From NCBI GenBank assembly GCA_964017195.1, contig OZ024892.1:12100071-12164070 (forward strand): a stretch of DNA of 64,000 bases. The letters run 5' to 3'. A program made the translations under genes and the position numbers. A model generated the notes under the pieces. The model made no database searches and was not told the origin of the DNA. It saw only the letters and a list, made by a program, of their open reading frames with translations. This DNA comes from Siderastrea radians. Its lineage: Eukaryota > Cnidaria > Anthozoa > Scleractinia > Rhizangiidae. Shown here in pieces: positions 1-11,739 of the stretch; within the stretch, counting starts at the first letter, position 1; the number at the start of each line of letters is the position of its first letter.

Positions 1-936
1 TCCCCGTACATTTTTTGGCGCTTTATTGCATAAGTTTTCTCAAAAATGGGGCAAATACGTTTCCTTTTTCTTGGCCATTTGCCTACTCTCACTTACTCTA
101 TGTGTTATACGTGTTTATAGGCTTTATATGTGTCTGTCAGACCATCAGTAAACGAAAAGTTAATTATACTTTTACAGCCCATTTCTTACGTAGGTGCACT
201 GATGGGAGATCTCGGGATTTCTTGTGTCTTTTCCTTCATAATGATGGTAGACATCCAAATAATCTAGGGCAAAATAAATTCTACCGCAGTTTGCAGTTTT
301 AAGATGTTGAAGGGCCATTAAACAATCAGGGGAAAACTCCTACTTCAGGCTGTTACTTGATTATTAGTGATTACTTGTTACTTAACTCGGTTATGGGTAG
401 CAGTATGGTTGAAATCTTTTTCCATTTCATAGTTTGACCTGATTTGTTGTTTTTCCGCGTTGCTTTTTCTTTAACCTTTTAGCTCGGGACTTCGTTTCCA
501 GCTTTCGACATGTTTTTCCTAAATGACCTGATTTGGCTTTCAGAAAGTGCTGTTTCAGCTTCTTATTAATTAAGATAAGTGGACTTGGATTTTAATGTTT
601 ACTTTTAGGTTCAAATAGCTCTTGCGATTTAGAGTAGGGTGCTGTTTTTTGTTTACAGTTGGCCCATCCTTGAACATCAGTTTTCAGTTCTAATGTCGTA
701 AGTTAACTTAAAATTGTATCATGAAAAGAACCGAAATTATGTTGTTAGTCTAGTACTACGAAAGCTTTTTACCAAAAATTGAGCATTTAATTTAAATTTA
801 GCTGCAAAGGTGCTCCTTTCGTAGTGTAAAAGTATATGACAGTCGCATTTTAACTGTCAATATTAATTTGCTCAAATGTAGGACAATTTAATACAATTAA
901 CACTGAAAGATACTTTAACAATAACGAGAATTGCTA
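1..936. repeat. Partial upstream-block copy, exact duplicate of 1621-2556
   Basis: Line by line this stretch reads the same as 1621-2556 (offset 1620), and I saw no mismatch. It is the start of the type I upstream block that also lies at about 21654 and 29860, where the copies differ at scattered sites and small indels. The match stops after the shared sequence ATAACGAGAATTGCTA, beyond which the two copies have unrelated sequence. The left edge runs out of the window. I see no coding potential; the open frame near its start is also present in the other copies and is not conserved as protein. It is either a very recent tandem duplication or an assembly duplicate. Confidence 0.9.
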
Positions 937-1620
937 CAGGGACTTCACAGATTTCGTGGACCAATCAACTATTTCTGTGGTGTGACCCGTCAGGGGTTAA
1001 TCCTTTAAGCCCTGATATAAAAATGCATATTCTCCTTACTGTTCTCCATACATTTCTTATGGCACTAGTAAGGAGAATTTGTCTTAATATAGAGACATCT
1101 TATCCTTGGTGATCACTTTCTTTATTCTCATCACTTGAATGTTTGAACGAGTAGTGATAATGTAAAGAGAAGTTTCATTTTGGTCCCTGTTAGGGCTTAA
1201 AGGATTAATAACAAGGTGGACACCAGATAGCAACGACGGAAACCACAAAAAATGTACACTTGAAATTAAACGACCAAAAGAAATCCAGAGAATTCTAAAT
1301 CAAAATTTATCCTTTCTCAAAAAATGACGTATAAAAACAAACATATCCAGACACGATGTCATTTTTCTCGAGTCATGTTTACCTACCTGATAAATCCTTT
1401 AGTTTGTTCGTACCAGGTGCAGAAGCCGTGCTTAGCTAATCCATTAAAGAGTTTATAGAGCCGATCCTGTTACGTTAAAAGCAGAAACTCTCGCTGTATT
1501 TGTCCTTCTATACCTCGCCATCGAAGCGTTAACATCTCAAGAAGTCTTTTTCGACAACTTAGGATAAATTTTTCAGGCAAGTTACAACTGCGCATCTTCT
1601 CCTTTTGTTCCGGATTATTT
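937..1620. other. Spacer between the two identical blocks
   Basis: No gene is seen. The first part is unique in this window and carries the small TIR element at 997-1208. From about 1245 to 1620 it matches 21260-21653 and 29465-29860, the segment that immediately precedes each type I upstream block. The duplicated unit is therefore about 1.6 kb long and includes this junction. Confidence 0.6.
997..1208. mobile_element. MITE with perfect 17-bp TIRs
   Basis: The ends TTAATCCTTTAAGCCCT (997-1013) and AGGGCTTAAAGGATTAA (1192-1208) are perfect reverse complements and begin and end with TTAA. The 212-bp body has no open frame of note. Related sequence occurs near 41400 (the internal AAGGAGAATTTGTCT..ATATCAAGACATC stretch, opposite strand), at 54640-54840 and, interrupted, at 56466-58316. 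It is a multi-copy non-autonomous element. The superfamily is not determined. Confidence 0.8.
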
Positions 1621-2556
1621 TCCCCGTACATTTTTTGGCGCTTTATTGCATAAGTTTTCTCAAAAATGGGGCAAATACGTTTCCTTTTTCTTGGCCATTT
1701 GCCTACTCTCACTTACTCTATGTGTTATACGTGTTTATAGGCTTTATATGTGTCTGTCAGACCATCAGTAAACGAAAAGTTAATTATACTTTTACAGCCC
1801 ATTTCTTACGTAGGTGCACTGATGGGAGATCTCGGGATTTCTTGTGTCTTTTCCTTCATAATGATGGTAGACATCCAAATAATCTAGGGCAAAATAAATT
1901 CTACCGCAGTTTGCAGTTTTAAGATGTTGAAGGGCCATTAAACAATCAGGGGAAAACTCCTACTTCAGGCTGTTACTTGATTATTAGTGATTACTTGTTA
2001 CTTAACTCGGTTATGGGTAGCAGTATGGTTGAAATCTTTTTCCATTTCATAGTTTGACCTGATTTGTTGTTTTTCCGCGTTGCTTTTTCTTTAACCTTTT
2101 AGCTCGGGACTTCGTTTCCAGCTTTCGACATGTTTTTCCTAAATGACCTGATTTGGCTTTCAGAAAGTGCTGTTTCAGCTTCTTATTAATTAAGATAAGT
2201 GGACTTGGATTTTAATGTTTACTTTTAGGTTCAAATAGCTCTTGCGATTTAGAGTAGGGTGCTGTTTTTTGTTTACAGTTGGCCCATCCTTGAACATCAG
2301 TTTTCAGTTCTAATGTCGTAAGTTAACTTAAAATTGTATCATGAAAAGAACCGAAATTATGTTGTTAGTCTAGTACTACGAAAGCTTTTTACCAAAAATT
2401 GAGCATTTAATTTAAATTTAGCTGCAAAGGTGCTCCTTTCGTAGTGTAAAAGTATATGACAGTCGCATTTTAACTGTCAATATTAATTTGCTCAAATGTA
2501 GGACAATTTAATACAATTAACACTGAAAGATACTTTAACAATAACGAGAATTGCTA
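1621..2556. repeat. Second exact copy of the 936-bp block
   Basis: Same sequence as 1-936. Unlike that copy, it continues without a break into the rest of the type I upstream block of the first BTB gene. It is therefore the native position, and 1-936 looks like the added copy. Confidence 0.85.
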
Positions 2557-4205
2557 GTTGAAAGAGGGATGTAGAATGTGGAGTGCTGTGTAAGTGAGAT
2601 CTTGCCAAAGCAAAAAGTGTGGAAGAACCAAGTTCCTTGATGTAAGTTACGAAATACAACATGTGAAGCTAAGTGGTTGAGTTTCAGAATGGTCCCTTGC
2701 CTTAGCGATCTGGGTGGCCCTTGAGTTAAGCTTCCAAGACAGGAAATTAAACCTCCCTTTCACGCTACCGAAAATCCGGGATTTTCTCTTTCACATTTAC
2801 CTCAGCGTGCATTCTCTTCCACACCAATCTGAAATACTTTATGAAATAATTTATGAACAAAAGACCGGTAAATTGTACGCTAGGTTTTTTCAACGCAGCC
2901 TTTGTAAATTTCTGTTTAGCACCACTGTATCTACAAACAATTTGCCAACACAATGCCTTATGGATAGTGGATAACAACAAACTTAATTAAAGTAATTATT
3001 AAGATGGGCCCAGGTCGCCGTCTTAAGCTCTCAGTGTAATTTTTTTTCTGTATAGTGTTTTTGTTTTTCTTTGTAGGAAGGGTTCTCAAGTTCATCTATT
3101 GCTTTGGAAGCTTTTAGAATACTTGCCGTGATTAAAACATTGGCTACATTTTTTCAAGCAAGTTGTGTAAATAAATGCTGAATTCTTTGCAGGTTCGTTA
3201 TTTTAGAAAAGTAATGTGAATATTTTAGATAATATTTTAAAATAAACTTGAAAACACACCAGTTCGCGTTTGCAACATTACTTGAAAGGTTTAAGGAAAG
3301 CAATTTGGACTGAGCGGGAGAAAATCAAGTAATTAAAATATTGCAAGCGTCTCAAGTTCTCCCTGTGTAGCTACAAGATGTCTGCCGCTGACTTCGTCCT
3401 TGATACACTAAATCATGCATTCGAAAACTTGCAGAAACGCTAGAATATCAACTTGGTTGATTTTGCTGAATAAAATCATTTAGCGGTGAAAACAAACCTG
3501 AGCAGCATAAAATGCAATGGATCTTTTTTAAAGGCGTGGCAGCTTTCTATAAGTTAATTCAGGAGGCCATAGTCATATACTAAGAATGTATTTACGTAAA
3601 TCAACAAGAACTCACGTAAATCATTGTTGCGATATGCATTTTTTGCAATTCCCAAAAACACAGATCCGAAAAATTTATCACCCAAAAAATAAAACAAAAA
3701 TTTTTACGTCTTCATGAACCTAGTAGCTCATAAACGCTCGTCTTTGACATGTTTTCGTGTTTAACAAATTTTACAGTCCCAACCGAATGTAGCATAACTA
3801 ATCATTATTTCCTGACCAATACGGATTTCCTGACAACAGCAAACAAGCAAAATTATGGAACCTTGTAGAATCTAAATGTAGATTTTAAAATCTTAATTTT
3901 GGGTCTTCAGTATCGGTCGTACATAGTGCCGACCAAGGGTGGGGCAACCGCGATTCCGCCAGTACATGTTGACGATTTTTCCTAGGTTTAGCTCTGACAT
4001 CAATTTAAACGGATGGATGTAGGTGAAATTTGGTTGCTTTATGCCTCCATTTCTTCACTGCTTTATTTCATGTTTATGACTGAGATTTGATTTGCACTAT
4101 TTTATCCTACAATTAGAGGAAGGAGCCATTCCTGAATTTCGTCGCTCGTCTGCCAAAGGAAACTGTACATCAGGCAGGCTACGGCGCTTAGTAGCACAAG
4201 TAACA
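2557..4205. other. Type I upstream block of BTB copy 1
   Basis: No gene is seen. The sequence runs collinear with 22590-24270 and 30790-32479, which precede copies 3 and 4, with small indels. One example is a short insert near 23765 and 31965 that is missing at about 3725. The last 40 bases before the ATG are shared by all BTB copies of both promoter types, as expected for a 5'UTR. The open frames here are not preserved between copies and I treat them as chance. A promoter must lie here or upstream, but I see no clear core element. Confidence 0.55.
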
Positions 4206-5315
4206 ATGGCAGCACGAAGTGACCAAATCCGCAACTTCTGTAACAATATAAGCGTGTATCACGAGAAACAAGAAGAGGAACAGTTTTACGATTTTACCAT
4301 CAAAGACAAAGATGGTGTGACAATGCAGTCGCACAAGTTTATTCTTGCTTCCCAAAGTGACTACTTCGCTGGTTTGTTCCGCACAAATCCAACGGCCAGT
4401 GAAACAACCTTCAAAGATTTCTCGCTTGAAGTGATTAAGACCTGCGTCGATTATCTCTACATCCATAAAGTCAACCTGACAGGTGACAATGTCCAAGATG
4501 TTCTGGTGTTTGCAGATTTTATCAGTCTTTCAGATGTGACTGCAATTTGTATCGACTATATCATCGACAACATGGACGAGTCGAATTATACCCCTGTAAT
4601 GGATCTTGGCAACACTCGGGGGATAGATCGACTGGTTGAATCGGGCGTCCTTTTCGTCATTAGGAACCTCACGCAAAGTACAGACAGTCTGGATGACTTC
4701 ACTAAACAGATGATCATAACAGTTGCCCGTTGGCAGCAACAGCGGTCGACCATCATGACGAGAGAACAGTGGATGATCTGTCAACTGAAAAACAAATTTC
4801 TGTGCGTGCCAAAGGAAGAAATGGCCCTCCAAGCGCGTGGCTCTTCAATATACAATAACTTTTCAGGTAACTGGGGGTCTGAGTTAGCAATAAATGGGAA
4901 AATTTCAGGCAATGACGCTGGATACTTTCACTCTCAACTTGAGAACCACCCTTGGTTGGAGGTGAAGTTCCCGTCTCCTATCTTGATATCATCCTTGACA
5001 ATCATCAACCGTCAGAACGCCTGTTGGGAAAGACTTAGAAACCTGGAGATCAGGGCTGGGATGGAACCCGTTCCCGAGGGATTCACAGCAAGTGAGAGAG
5101 AATTCCACGCTGACAAGCATTTGGAGGTAAACACCCGGTGTGGCTACTTTGCTGGTCCTGCACAAAGATCAGTGGAGGGACCTGTCATCACGTTTGATCA
5201 ACCTACGCTTGCGCAGTACATCACACTCCAGATTCTGGGGGAAGGATATCTTCAGATTAACGGCCTCAAAATCAATGGAGGTGCCCTTTTGAATTGTAAC
5301 GATAATCTATTTTAA
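4206..5315 (+). CDS. BTB-BACK-F5/8C domain protein, copy 1
   Basis: Intronless gene for 369 aa. I chose the ATG at 4206 (ACAATGG, A at -3 and G at +4) because homology among the copies starts there. The longer open frame back to 4092 begins with TTG and its extra residues are not shared with the type II copies. Residues about 25-125 are a BTB/POZ domain (FYDFTI, then SHKFILASQSDYFAGLF). About 130-200 is a short BACK-like helical stretch ending in VARWQQQR. Residues about 225-360 form an F5/8C or F-type-lectin-like beta-sandwich (HPWLEVKFPSP, ISSLTIINR, CWERLRNLEIRAG, then CGYFAGPA and QYITLQI). BTB proteins commonly dimerise and can bridge Cullin-3 to a substrate. The C-terminal domain would then be the ligand- or target-binding part. 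That function is inferred from the architecture, which resembles BTBD9 with one discoidin domain instead of two. No signal peptide or membrane segment is seen, so it is probably cytosolic. Confidence 0.85.
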   Translation: MAARSDQIRNFCNNISVYHEKQEEEQFYDFTIKDKDGVTMQSHKFILASQSDYFAGLFRTNPTASETTFKDFSLEVIKTCVDYLYIHKVNLTGDNVQDVLVFADFISLSDVTAICIDYIIDNMDESNYTPVMDLGNTRGIDRLVESGVLFVIRNLTQSTDSLDDFTKQMIITVARWQQQRSTIMTREQWMICQLKNKFLCVPKEEMALQARGSSIYNNFSGNWGSELAINGKISGNDAGYFHSQLENHPWLEVKFPSPILISSLTIINRQNACWERLRNLEIRAGMEPVPEGFTASEREFHADKHLEVNTRCGYFAGPAQRSVEGPVITFDQPTLAQYITLQILGEGYLQINGLKINGGALLNCNDNLF

Positions 5316-6469
5316 TTTTACTGTACTATTTACATGCCTCTGGTAAACTTGACGGTAGACCTGGTTCAAGACGCATGTTTTAGAAGCATCAAAATGGGAA
5401 CATTAGTTTGGCCCCAAGTTAAGCGCTTGTCACATTTAGAGCATTTTCAGGTCAGTCAATATGTCGGTCGATACAAAAAGATAATCCACCGTACGGAAAA
5501 AGATGACGGCTGTACATTTTACCATAACACCTTGCGAACCTAACACAGCCAATAGGCACATAAAAAGCCATATTTTTGGCATAAATTTGTCCCTGTGCTA
5601 GCGACATTCTGTATGCTAACTCTGAAATTTTCAAAACTTTTCTTTGCGTTTTTACGAGCGTTTTTAGGGTTCTTGTTCGCTAAGAACTATGGGTCAATGT
5701 ACCAATCGCATCTTTTTCGGTACGGTGTATTGAACAACATGTCCGTCTATAGTCGGTTGAGTACAGACTCACCACAGACTGACAATAGGTCGATGTAAAA
5801 TCAGCGTTATAATGATTGACTTATATTTTAATAGCTAGGGAAGTTATTAAAAAAGTTGGTATCAGTGCGTGTGCTGGAAGGATTAAATTGGTCAAATTAT
5901 AAAGTAATGTCCGAATATATTACCAGCGCTAGCGTTTTCTAGTAAAAAGTATCAACCATGAATGATACGACTCTGTGGTTTTCTGGAAAGCAGGAAAACT
6001 TGTTTCTACACTGTGCACATTATAATAACAGAGACTACCAAAATTTAGTCTAGAAAAGTTTTGGAATGAAAAATATGTTGAAAATAAATTAGCTGAACTG
6101 TATGAGTAACTAGGTTAGCACTTGTGTTCCCATAATTCTGTTATGTGGCATTGTTTGTGTTTCTTCCTTTTTACCCAATGCCTATTTGTGAATTGTTAAA
6201 AGCTACGCTTAAACAGAGTGCAATAAAAAATAAGTCAGAGATAAAGAAACACTTTCAATTTAAATACAAAGATGTGTTGATGGAGATTTAGCTAAAAGTA
6301 TCAAAGGCTCATGTACATTAATCTATTAAATTACACCTGTCTTCGTTTTTTAATAACTAATTATCATGATCTTCATCCTTATGCCCGGACATCACATGGA
6401 ATTCATGGAATTTTCAATAAAGTTCACGTTTTCATTGTTATTGCTACTCCTTTATTTTTGTCATTTGAT
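5316..6469. other. 3' flank of BTB copy 1, probable 3'UTR
   Basis: The sequence is closely matched by 13389-14540 and 25025-26180 and more loosely by 33590-34750. A 69-73 codon open frame right after the stop is present in three copies, but its end shifts between them and it has no recognisable domain, so I read it as 3'UTR. A candidate polyadenylation hexamer AATAAA lies at 6222-6227 and is kept near 14298 and 34495. It is altered in the broken copy 3. Confidence 0.5.
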
Positions 6470-6545
6470 CTGCACTCTGCACCCTCCAACCTGAACCTGC
6501 AATCTTTACCTTGCATCCTGCATCCTGTTTGCTAATTGCATCCTG
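6470..6545. repeat. Degenerate 34-bp minisatellite remnant
   Basis: About two decayed units (CTCCAACCTGAACCTGCAAT and TTGCATCCTGCATCCTG) sit where copies 2 and 3 carry arrays of the same unit. It is the short allele of the minisatellite at 14555-14912. Confidence 0.7.
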
Positions 6546-7835
6546 TACCCTGCCAGGAGCCCATAACCTGGAGCGCACAACTGCCCGATGTTCATGTCAC
6601 CACGGTTTCACAGATCAGTTTTTTAGACTGAATTTCCCGCAAATTCAGATTCCCAAAGGAGCCTTGCTTACCAGTTACAAGTTTTGCAAGTGATTTGTCA
6701 GCCTTGCGTTATGTTTTGCATTATGAATTGGGCATTTTAGAAGGAGAAAGAACGATCTATCGCCGCTTTTTTTTTAGGGGATGAGGACTCGTGCACACCA
6801 AAACGTAAACATTTACAGGAATAGTAATTGTAAACTTGTCTTAAAATAAACTCTGTTAAAACGCCGTGACATAACTTAGTATGGGAGTTGCACGCTCCAG
6901 GTAGAATTATGGGCTTCTGACCCTGCAACCTGGGATTTGTTTGGTTTGAGACGGCTTTGTGTTTCTAGACTCCAGCAGAGCAACCCCACCAAAACTTCTT
7001 CTTCATGTAGCCTTCCCCCAGATAATTCTTTTTGTTAGCTCAGAGCAGGGGTGCCTGAGTCATTAGGCACCTTTCGCATGAGCGGCATTTGGCCTGACCG
7101 ATTCAAGGGCATTGTCACCCCTAGGTCTTCAAATAACAGGTCAGGTGTCCAAAAACATGGGAGATTTTAATTGATACAGGATGGCGGGAGAAAGGGTCAC
7201 TATTTAAACAATAGAGTTCTTCTGTCGAAGGCACTATCGCGTGATAGGTTGCCCAAGGAAATTTGATGTTCACAACAAATATTGGCCCGAGAACGTAGTT
7301 CGAGGGTTTATATATATGAAGTTTGAACATCAAATTTCTGAGGGAACGTATCACACATAGGGCCTGAGACAGAAGGACTCTATTGTTTTTATTGCAATGC
7401 TAAATCTTGAGTGAGAAAATGCAATGCAATTATTATGTCACGATTATTATGCAACGAAAAATGAAGCGGGAAAGCCCCCAAGGTGATTGACGTAAACATG
7501 GAAGCCATTTAATGCATGTTCTTGATTTGCAATAATTTATACCGGAAATGGTTAAAAAGCTAGCAGTCTTTTTACCGAAAATTGCCAAAAACGGGCACTA
7601 TGCGCTGATGGGCGCCTGCTGAGGAGAGACGCTATCGCGTCACATGATCGAATTCGACCAATGCGAGCACGCCAAAATTTAGCGTGTACTATAATTAACA
7701 ATTATTCGCCGAGGTGGAAGTGAATAGCACATACTATCCCGAGTTTGAGTAGCCAATCAGAGCGCTATCCACAGGTATTTTCTGAGATCACGTGATCCAC
7801 TTTTCTATCTGGGGACGAGGTTGAGACCTTTTGCC
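6546..7835. other. Spacer between BTB copy 1 and the broken copy
   Basis: The first 350 bases (to about 6900) match 14925-15280 and 26340-26700. The SINE palindrome found after those stretches is absent here, and the sequence changes to material not found elsewhere in the window. I see no gene or RNA in 6900-7830. Confidence 0.5.
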
Positions 7836-7878
7836 TACGTCACGAGGACCGAGCGAAAAAAGTGGACCAAGATGGCGG
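7836..7878 (+). promoter_or_regulatory. Type II promoter relic (CRE and YY1 motifs)
   Basis: TACGTCAC at 7836-7843 and AAGATGGCGG at 7869-7878 have the same order and context as upstream of copies 2 and 5 (12131-12184 and 34872-34938). A leader resembling those genes follows to about 8064. Its coding body is displaced to about 11.1 kb by inserted sequence. Binding is inferred from motif match only. Confidence 0.5.
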
Positions 7879-8015
7879 GAATATTCGATGGCGGAAATGG
7901 CGGATAGACTGCGAGTAGTCTCTAATTTTGGCGATGGTGATGAATACACACACGCGTGCGCGAAATTTCGAGTAGACGCGACGCGAGGGGAGCTCGTAGT
8001 CTAGGGCGGAAGTAT

Positions 8016-8064
8016 ATGTACAGTGAAGCATCAGATCAGGAAGACGTTGGGGCTCAGTAGCACG
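8016..8064 (+). pseudogene. 5' leader fragment of a disrupted type II BTB copy
   Basis: AGCATCAGATCAGG and GGGGCTCAGTAGCAC match the leader of copies 2 and 5 just before their ATG. The match breaks at about 8064, where sequence with repeated GACAATTAGCCCC motifs begins. The continuation (AAGCAACAATGGC) is found only at about 11112. Confidence 0.65.
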
Positions 8065-11000
8065 TCAGACAATTCGCCCCCCAGACAATTAGCCCCAGAC
8101 AAGTAGCCCCCGATCTTTAGACAATTAGCCCCCAGTCTCTGGACGATTAACCCCCAATATTAAAACACCTCTTTTTCTTTAGATTTTAGACAAATATTTT
8201 TTTATGCTCAGTTCTGCTAAAAAGGAAATTCCTAAAACAAACACAAGCCGCGAAAATGCACTCATCGCCATCTTGGTAATAGCACACGCTCAAGAATTCA
8301 TCTGGTTACTAAGCATCTTGAGATCTAGAAAATTCGATCGGTTGGTCATTGACCTTTTGTAGGGCTGGTGACTCGTAATGGAGCCGTTGGTTTTATTTGT
8401 TTGTTAATCTTGTTAATCTGACAGAGGATTAACTAAATGGAATCAGGCCTCCAACAATTGCTTCGTGTTCTTCAGTGGCCTTCTTCGTACTGCTTCCACA
8501 GGTCAAATAACCTTCCCTGCATTTTCCTGTACAATGTCCTTTGGTGTCTTCGCAGCCTTCTGTCTGATACGAGTCTAATCTGGAGTGAGACCAGCGACGA
8601 TTCTTTATGCAGGAGCTGAATCAGTACGTACAGAGGCAGCTGGGATCTTCCTTTTGCGCGTCTGTTGAGGCCGGTTGTGCCATCCTTCAAGGTCGTTATT
8701 GGTCCTCGCCGCTTCCATGAAGACGCTCCAGGTGGCTGTGGGGAAGGTCTGGCTGGTAATCCAGTTGTCTTCTACATATCTGGTAAGTTTCTGCAACAAT
8801 TCAACGGTCGCTCGTCGCTGGAGCCGATAGAACCTCTTCTTGATTTTTTCCGCCGGCAGGAACGGTAACGCCATCAGTTTTCTGATGTACTCGTGGGTTC
8901 CGCGGTCTTGAGTGTAAGCCTCCGGAAGGCAAAGCTTTTTTGTACCTATAGTAGAAATGGAAAATTTTATGTTAGATAAATTCTTAACTAGTGTCAATCC
9001 TTAACTGTGCGTTTGAACTGAGTACGCGGCAGATAATTTTTCATTTCCGTTTCATTCTTTTGCCGATTGGCTTAACTCAAAGATTTTATTTAGTCGATCG
9101 TACTAACCTTCCTCCATAGTGCTTGTGTCCAATAGAACGAACAGCCCATCAGCTGGCAGGGGCGTAGCCAGGATTTTTGCAGGGGTACGCACAATTTTTC
9201 CAAATCCACCCCAACACCTCAGTTCTCTCACATCGTCTCCACATTCCTCTGTTGCATATGCTTTTCTTAGCAGTATGGTAAGGTTATACATGAATGGATG
9301 GAAAGGCAACTACGCCGTAAAACTTTATGTCGATGTTTTTGTTAAACCGTAAGCAAGTAGGAGGGTAAGAAGGCACTGCTCCTCCTTAAAAATTTGAAAT
9401 TTAGGTCTTCTCACATGGCTGGAAATGCATCTAAAATCAGTATCCTTCTAACACCGTAGTGTACATTGTTAGTTATATTATGGACTATAGTTTATGAAAA
9501 TCAGACAGTTGTTGCTCCTTGAATCGTATCAAAACTCTCCTCTAAATTGATAGTCCATGCTATTGGGTCCGTTCTTTATTTCTACAGCACGCAGATCAGA
9601 ATTTAATTTATAATTTTTAGCAACTGAGGTCAATTTTTTTTCATTTATAATTTTGCTTGGAATGAACGATTGGGAAAGTTAAAATGGTTATTAATTGGTT
9701 TTAAAGGTTTTGTTATATGAATGTCATTACCCCTGGCTTCATAGGTCCTGGGCATAGGTCCTTTCTCAAAATATAAAATAGGATGAAAAAAACTGCAACC
9801 ACGTTTTAACAAATGCCCCGAGACATTTTTTCCTTCGATCCATTACGCCTCGTTGTCACAGTTTTGCCGCTTGAGTTTCAAACACGAGTTTAATTAAAGT
9901 GAAAACTCCGGCACTCAAGGTATTATCCAAAATGTGAAATACATCAAAGGCTCAAACCTGCAACAAAGTGCTGTTTTGAAAAAACAAAATTGAGATTTCG
10001 GCCCTTACTTCCCTTGCCATCGCCAGCAGCCTCCTTGATCATATATGCTTCTTTGTCTTTGTGAGAGCACAATTGAAATAATCAGCTTTCATAATTCTCT
10101 CTTTTAAACGTATGGTATGGCAATAAGCAACGTTGAAATAGAAGAAAAGCCATCTCCAGTCTATCACGGCTTCTCAGTGAGAAAGTTTCTCTTTCGTTTC
10201 GTGCACAACTAAACCAATCAAGCAAAGAAATGGTGATCCTAAGAACGGATGAATAATAGATGTTGAAAATCTTACTATCTAATTTGGGAAGCCTAAATTA
10301 GAATTAAGTTCGGCTGCTGAAAAGTTTCGCGTCTGAACCGGGCCCCAGTCATCCTCAGCCCCCTAACTTTCCGCCTTTGCCTACACTAGCATTAACATTG
10401 AGTCCACCAATCACGTGGCTTCTCTGGTATTTTCGAAAAACCGTGCCTTTTATTTTCAGGAAAAATACGGGAAGTTGATGCAATGATTGTGCATTTTTCA
10501 CCCATTGGTTATTTCCCGTCTATTTTATATTTCTGTTGTTTTGTTTCGTTCGGTAATTTTCTTAACCTTCGGCATTTTTTCAGGTACGCACGTGCGTACG
10601 TGCGTACAGGTAGCTACTCCCCTGGCTGGGCATTAGGCAGAACTTGGCGGATCACACCCCATATAGCCTTTTCGAAGTCTAACCGATAACTTTGGTCACT
10701 CTTTGCGGCTTCGGTAGGATGGAAATGACTGCTTGCAGGACTGCTTTGTAGTCACACTTCTTTCTCCCCGACATGATGACAAAGACAAGGGGCATTTGTT
10801 TGACGTGGTCATCGTTCTTAACGAAGGCGTTCACTGTCAGTAGCTGCAAAAAGGGATGGCGACACAGCTTGAAGGTGGCATCCACGTACCAAGTCTTCGA
10901 TTTGCGCAGCACTTCCAACTGTTGGTCTGATGCGAAAATCAAGTGACGGCGTCCACGTATCTGCAACGTAAAGTTCAGTTATTAGTCCCTTAATTAAATG

Positions 11001-11111
11001 TAAATTTTAGTTTTCTGGCTAATTTGAAAACCAAGTTATTGAAATAATTTCAGAGTTAATTCATTCATTCAAAATTAGCCCTTCAAAACCACTGTAGTGA
11101 AGATGCAAGCT
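8065..11111 (-). mobile_element. Insertion carrying a MULE-type transposase relic
   Basis: About 3 kb of foreign sequence separates the leader and body of a BTB copy. The left end has at least four tandem-like copies of a GACAATTAGCCCC motif (8066-8155), which may be subterminal repeats. Inside, on the minus strand, are pieces of a Mutator-like (MULE domain) transposase. No matching terminal inverted repeat or target duplication could be recognised at about 11100, so the right boundary is approximate. A fragment near 9157 (GGGGCGTAGCCAGGATTTTT) looks like an end of another repeat, so the block may be composite. Confidence 0.5.
8472..10960 (-). pseudogene. MULE-type transposase, fragmented
   Basis: Two homologous parts are visible. 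The upstream piece (10960 down to about 10680) follows a TTGCAG acceptor. It contains RRHLIFASDQQLEVL, WYVDATFKL and a run ending in CDYKAVLQAVISILPKP, as in the N-terminal half of MULE-domain proteins. Just after it the frame is lost: LDFEKAIW continues in another frame past a stop near 10682. The downstream piece starts after a TATAG acceptor at 8945. It contains YVEDNWITSQTFP, WSVFMEAARTNNDLEGWHN and, after a one-base shift near 8670, LNRRAKG and LPLYVLIQLLHKE. The middle section with the usual CxFHW region was not found. At least two frameshifts make it non-functional as read. Confidence 0.7.
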
Positions 11112-11739
11112 CAAGCAACAATGGCAAGCAACAGTGGCAACACGAAGTCACCAAATCCGTAACTTCTGTAACAATATAACTGAGCGTACCACGAGAAACA
11201 AGGAGAGGAACAGTTTTACAATTTTACTGTCAAAGACAAATATGGCGTAAAGATGCAATCGCATTGGTTTAATTCTTGTTTCCCAAAGTGCATGAATACG
11301 TCACCGGTTTGTTCCCCACAAATCCAACGGCCAGTGAAACGACGTTTAAAGATTTCTCGCTCGACGTTATTAAGACCTGCATCGACTATCTCTAAATCCA
11401 TCAAGTCAACTTGACAGGTGACAATGTCCAAGATGTTCTGGTGTTTGCAGATTTCATCAGTCTTGCAGATGTGACTGACATTTGCATCGACTATATCATC
11501 GAAAACGTGGACCAGTCCAATTATTCTGCCATAATGAATCTTGGCAACACTCAGGGGACAGATCATCAGCTGGTTGAAGCGGGCGTCCTTTTTGTCATAA
11601 GGAACTTGACACAAAGTATAGACAGTCTGGATGACTTCATCAAAAGGATGATCATAAAAGTTGGCTGATGGCAACAACAGCGGTCGACCATCATGACGAG
11701 TCCATAGTAACTGCGAGGATCTTCTTTACATTTATGAAC

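Noticed and set aside
1605..1922. 105-codon frame with hydrophobic FFLALYCISF-like start
   Set aside because: It appears in several duplicated blocks but is truncated or frameshifted at 21637 and 29905. There is no domain and it lies within repeated upstream DNA.
4092..4205. N-terminal extension of BTB copy 1 (and 32366-32479 of copy 4)
   Set aside because: The frame begins with TTG or GTG, not ATG, and the extension is unrelated to the leaders of type II copies. Homology and the strong Kozak context start at MAARS.
5334..5543. 69-73 codon frame after BTB stops (also 13407 and 25043)
   Set aside because: Shared only by recent duplicates. The end shifts, there is no domain, and it follows the stop codon directly, so 3'UTR is more likely.
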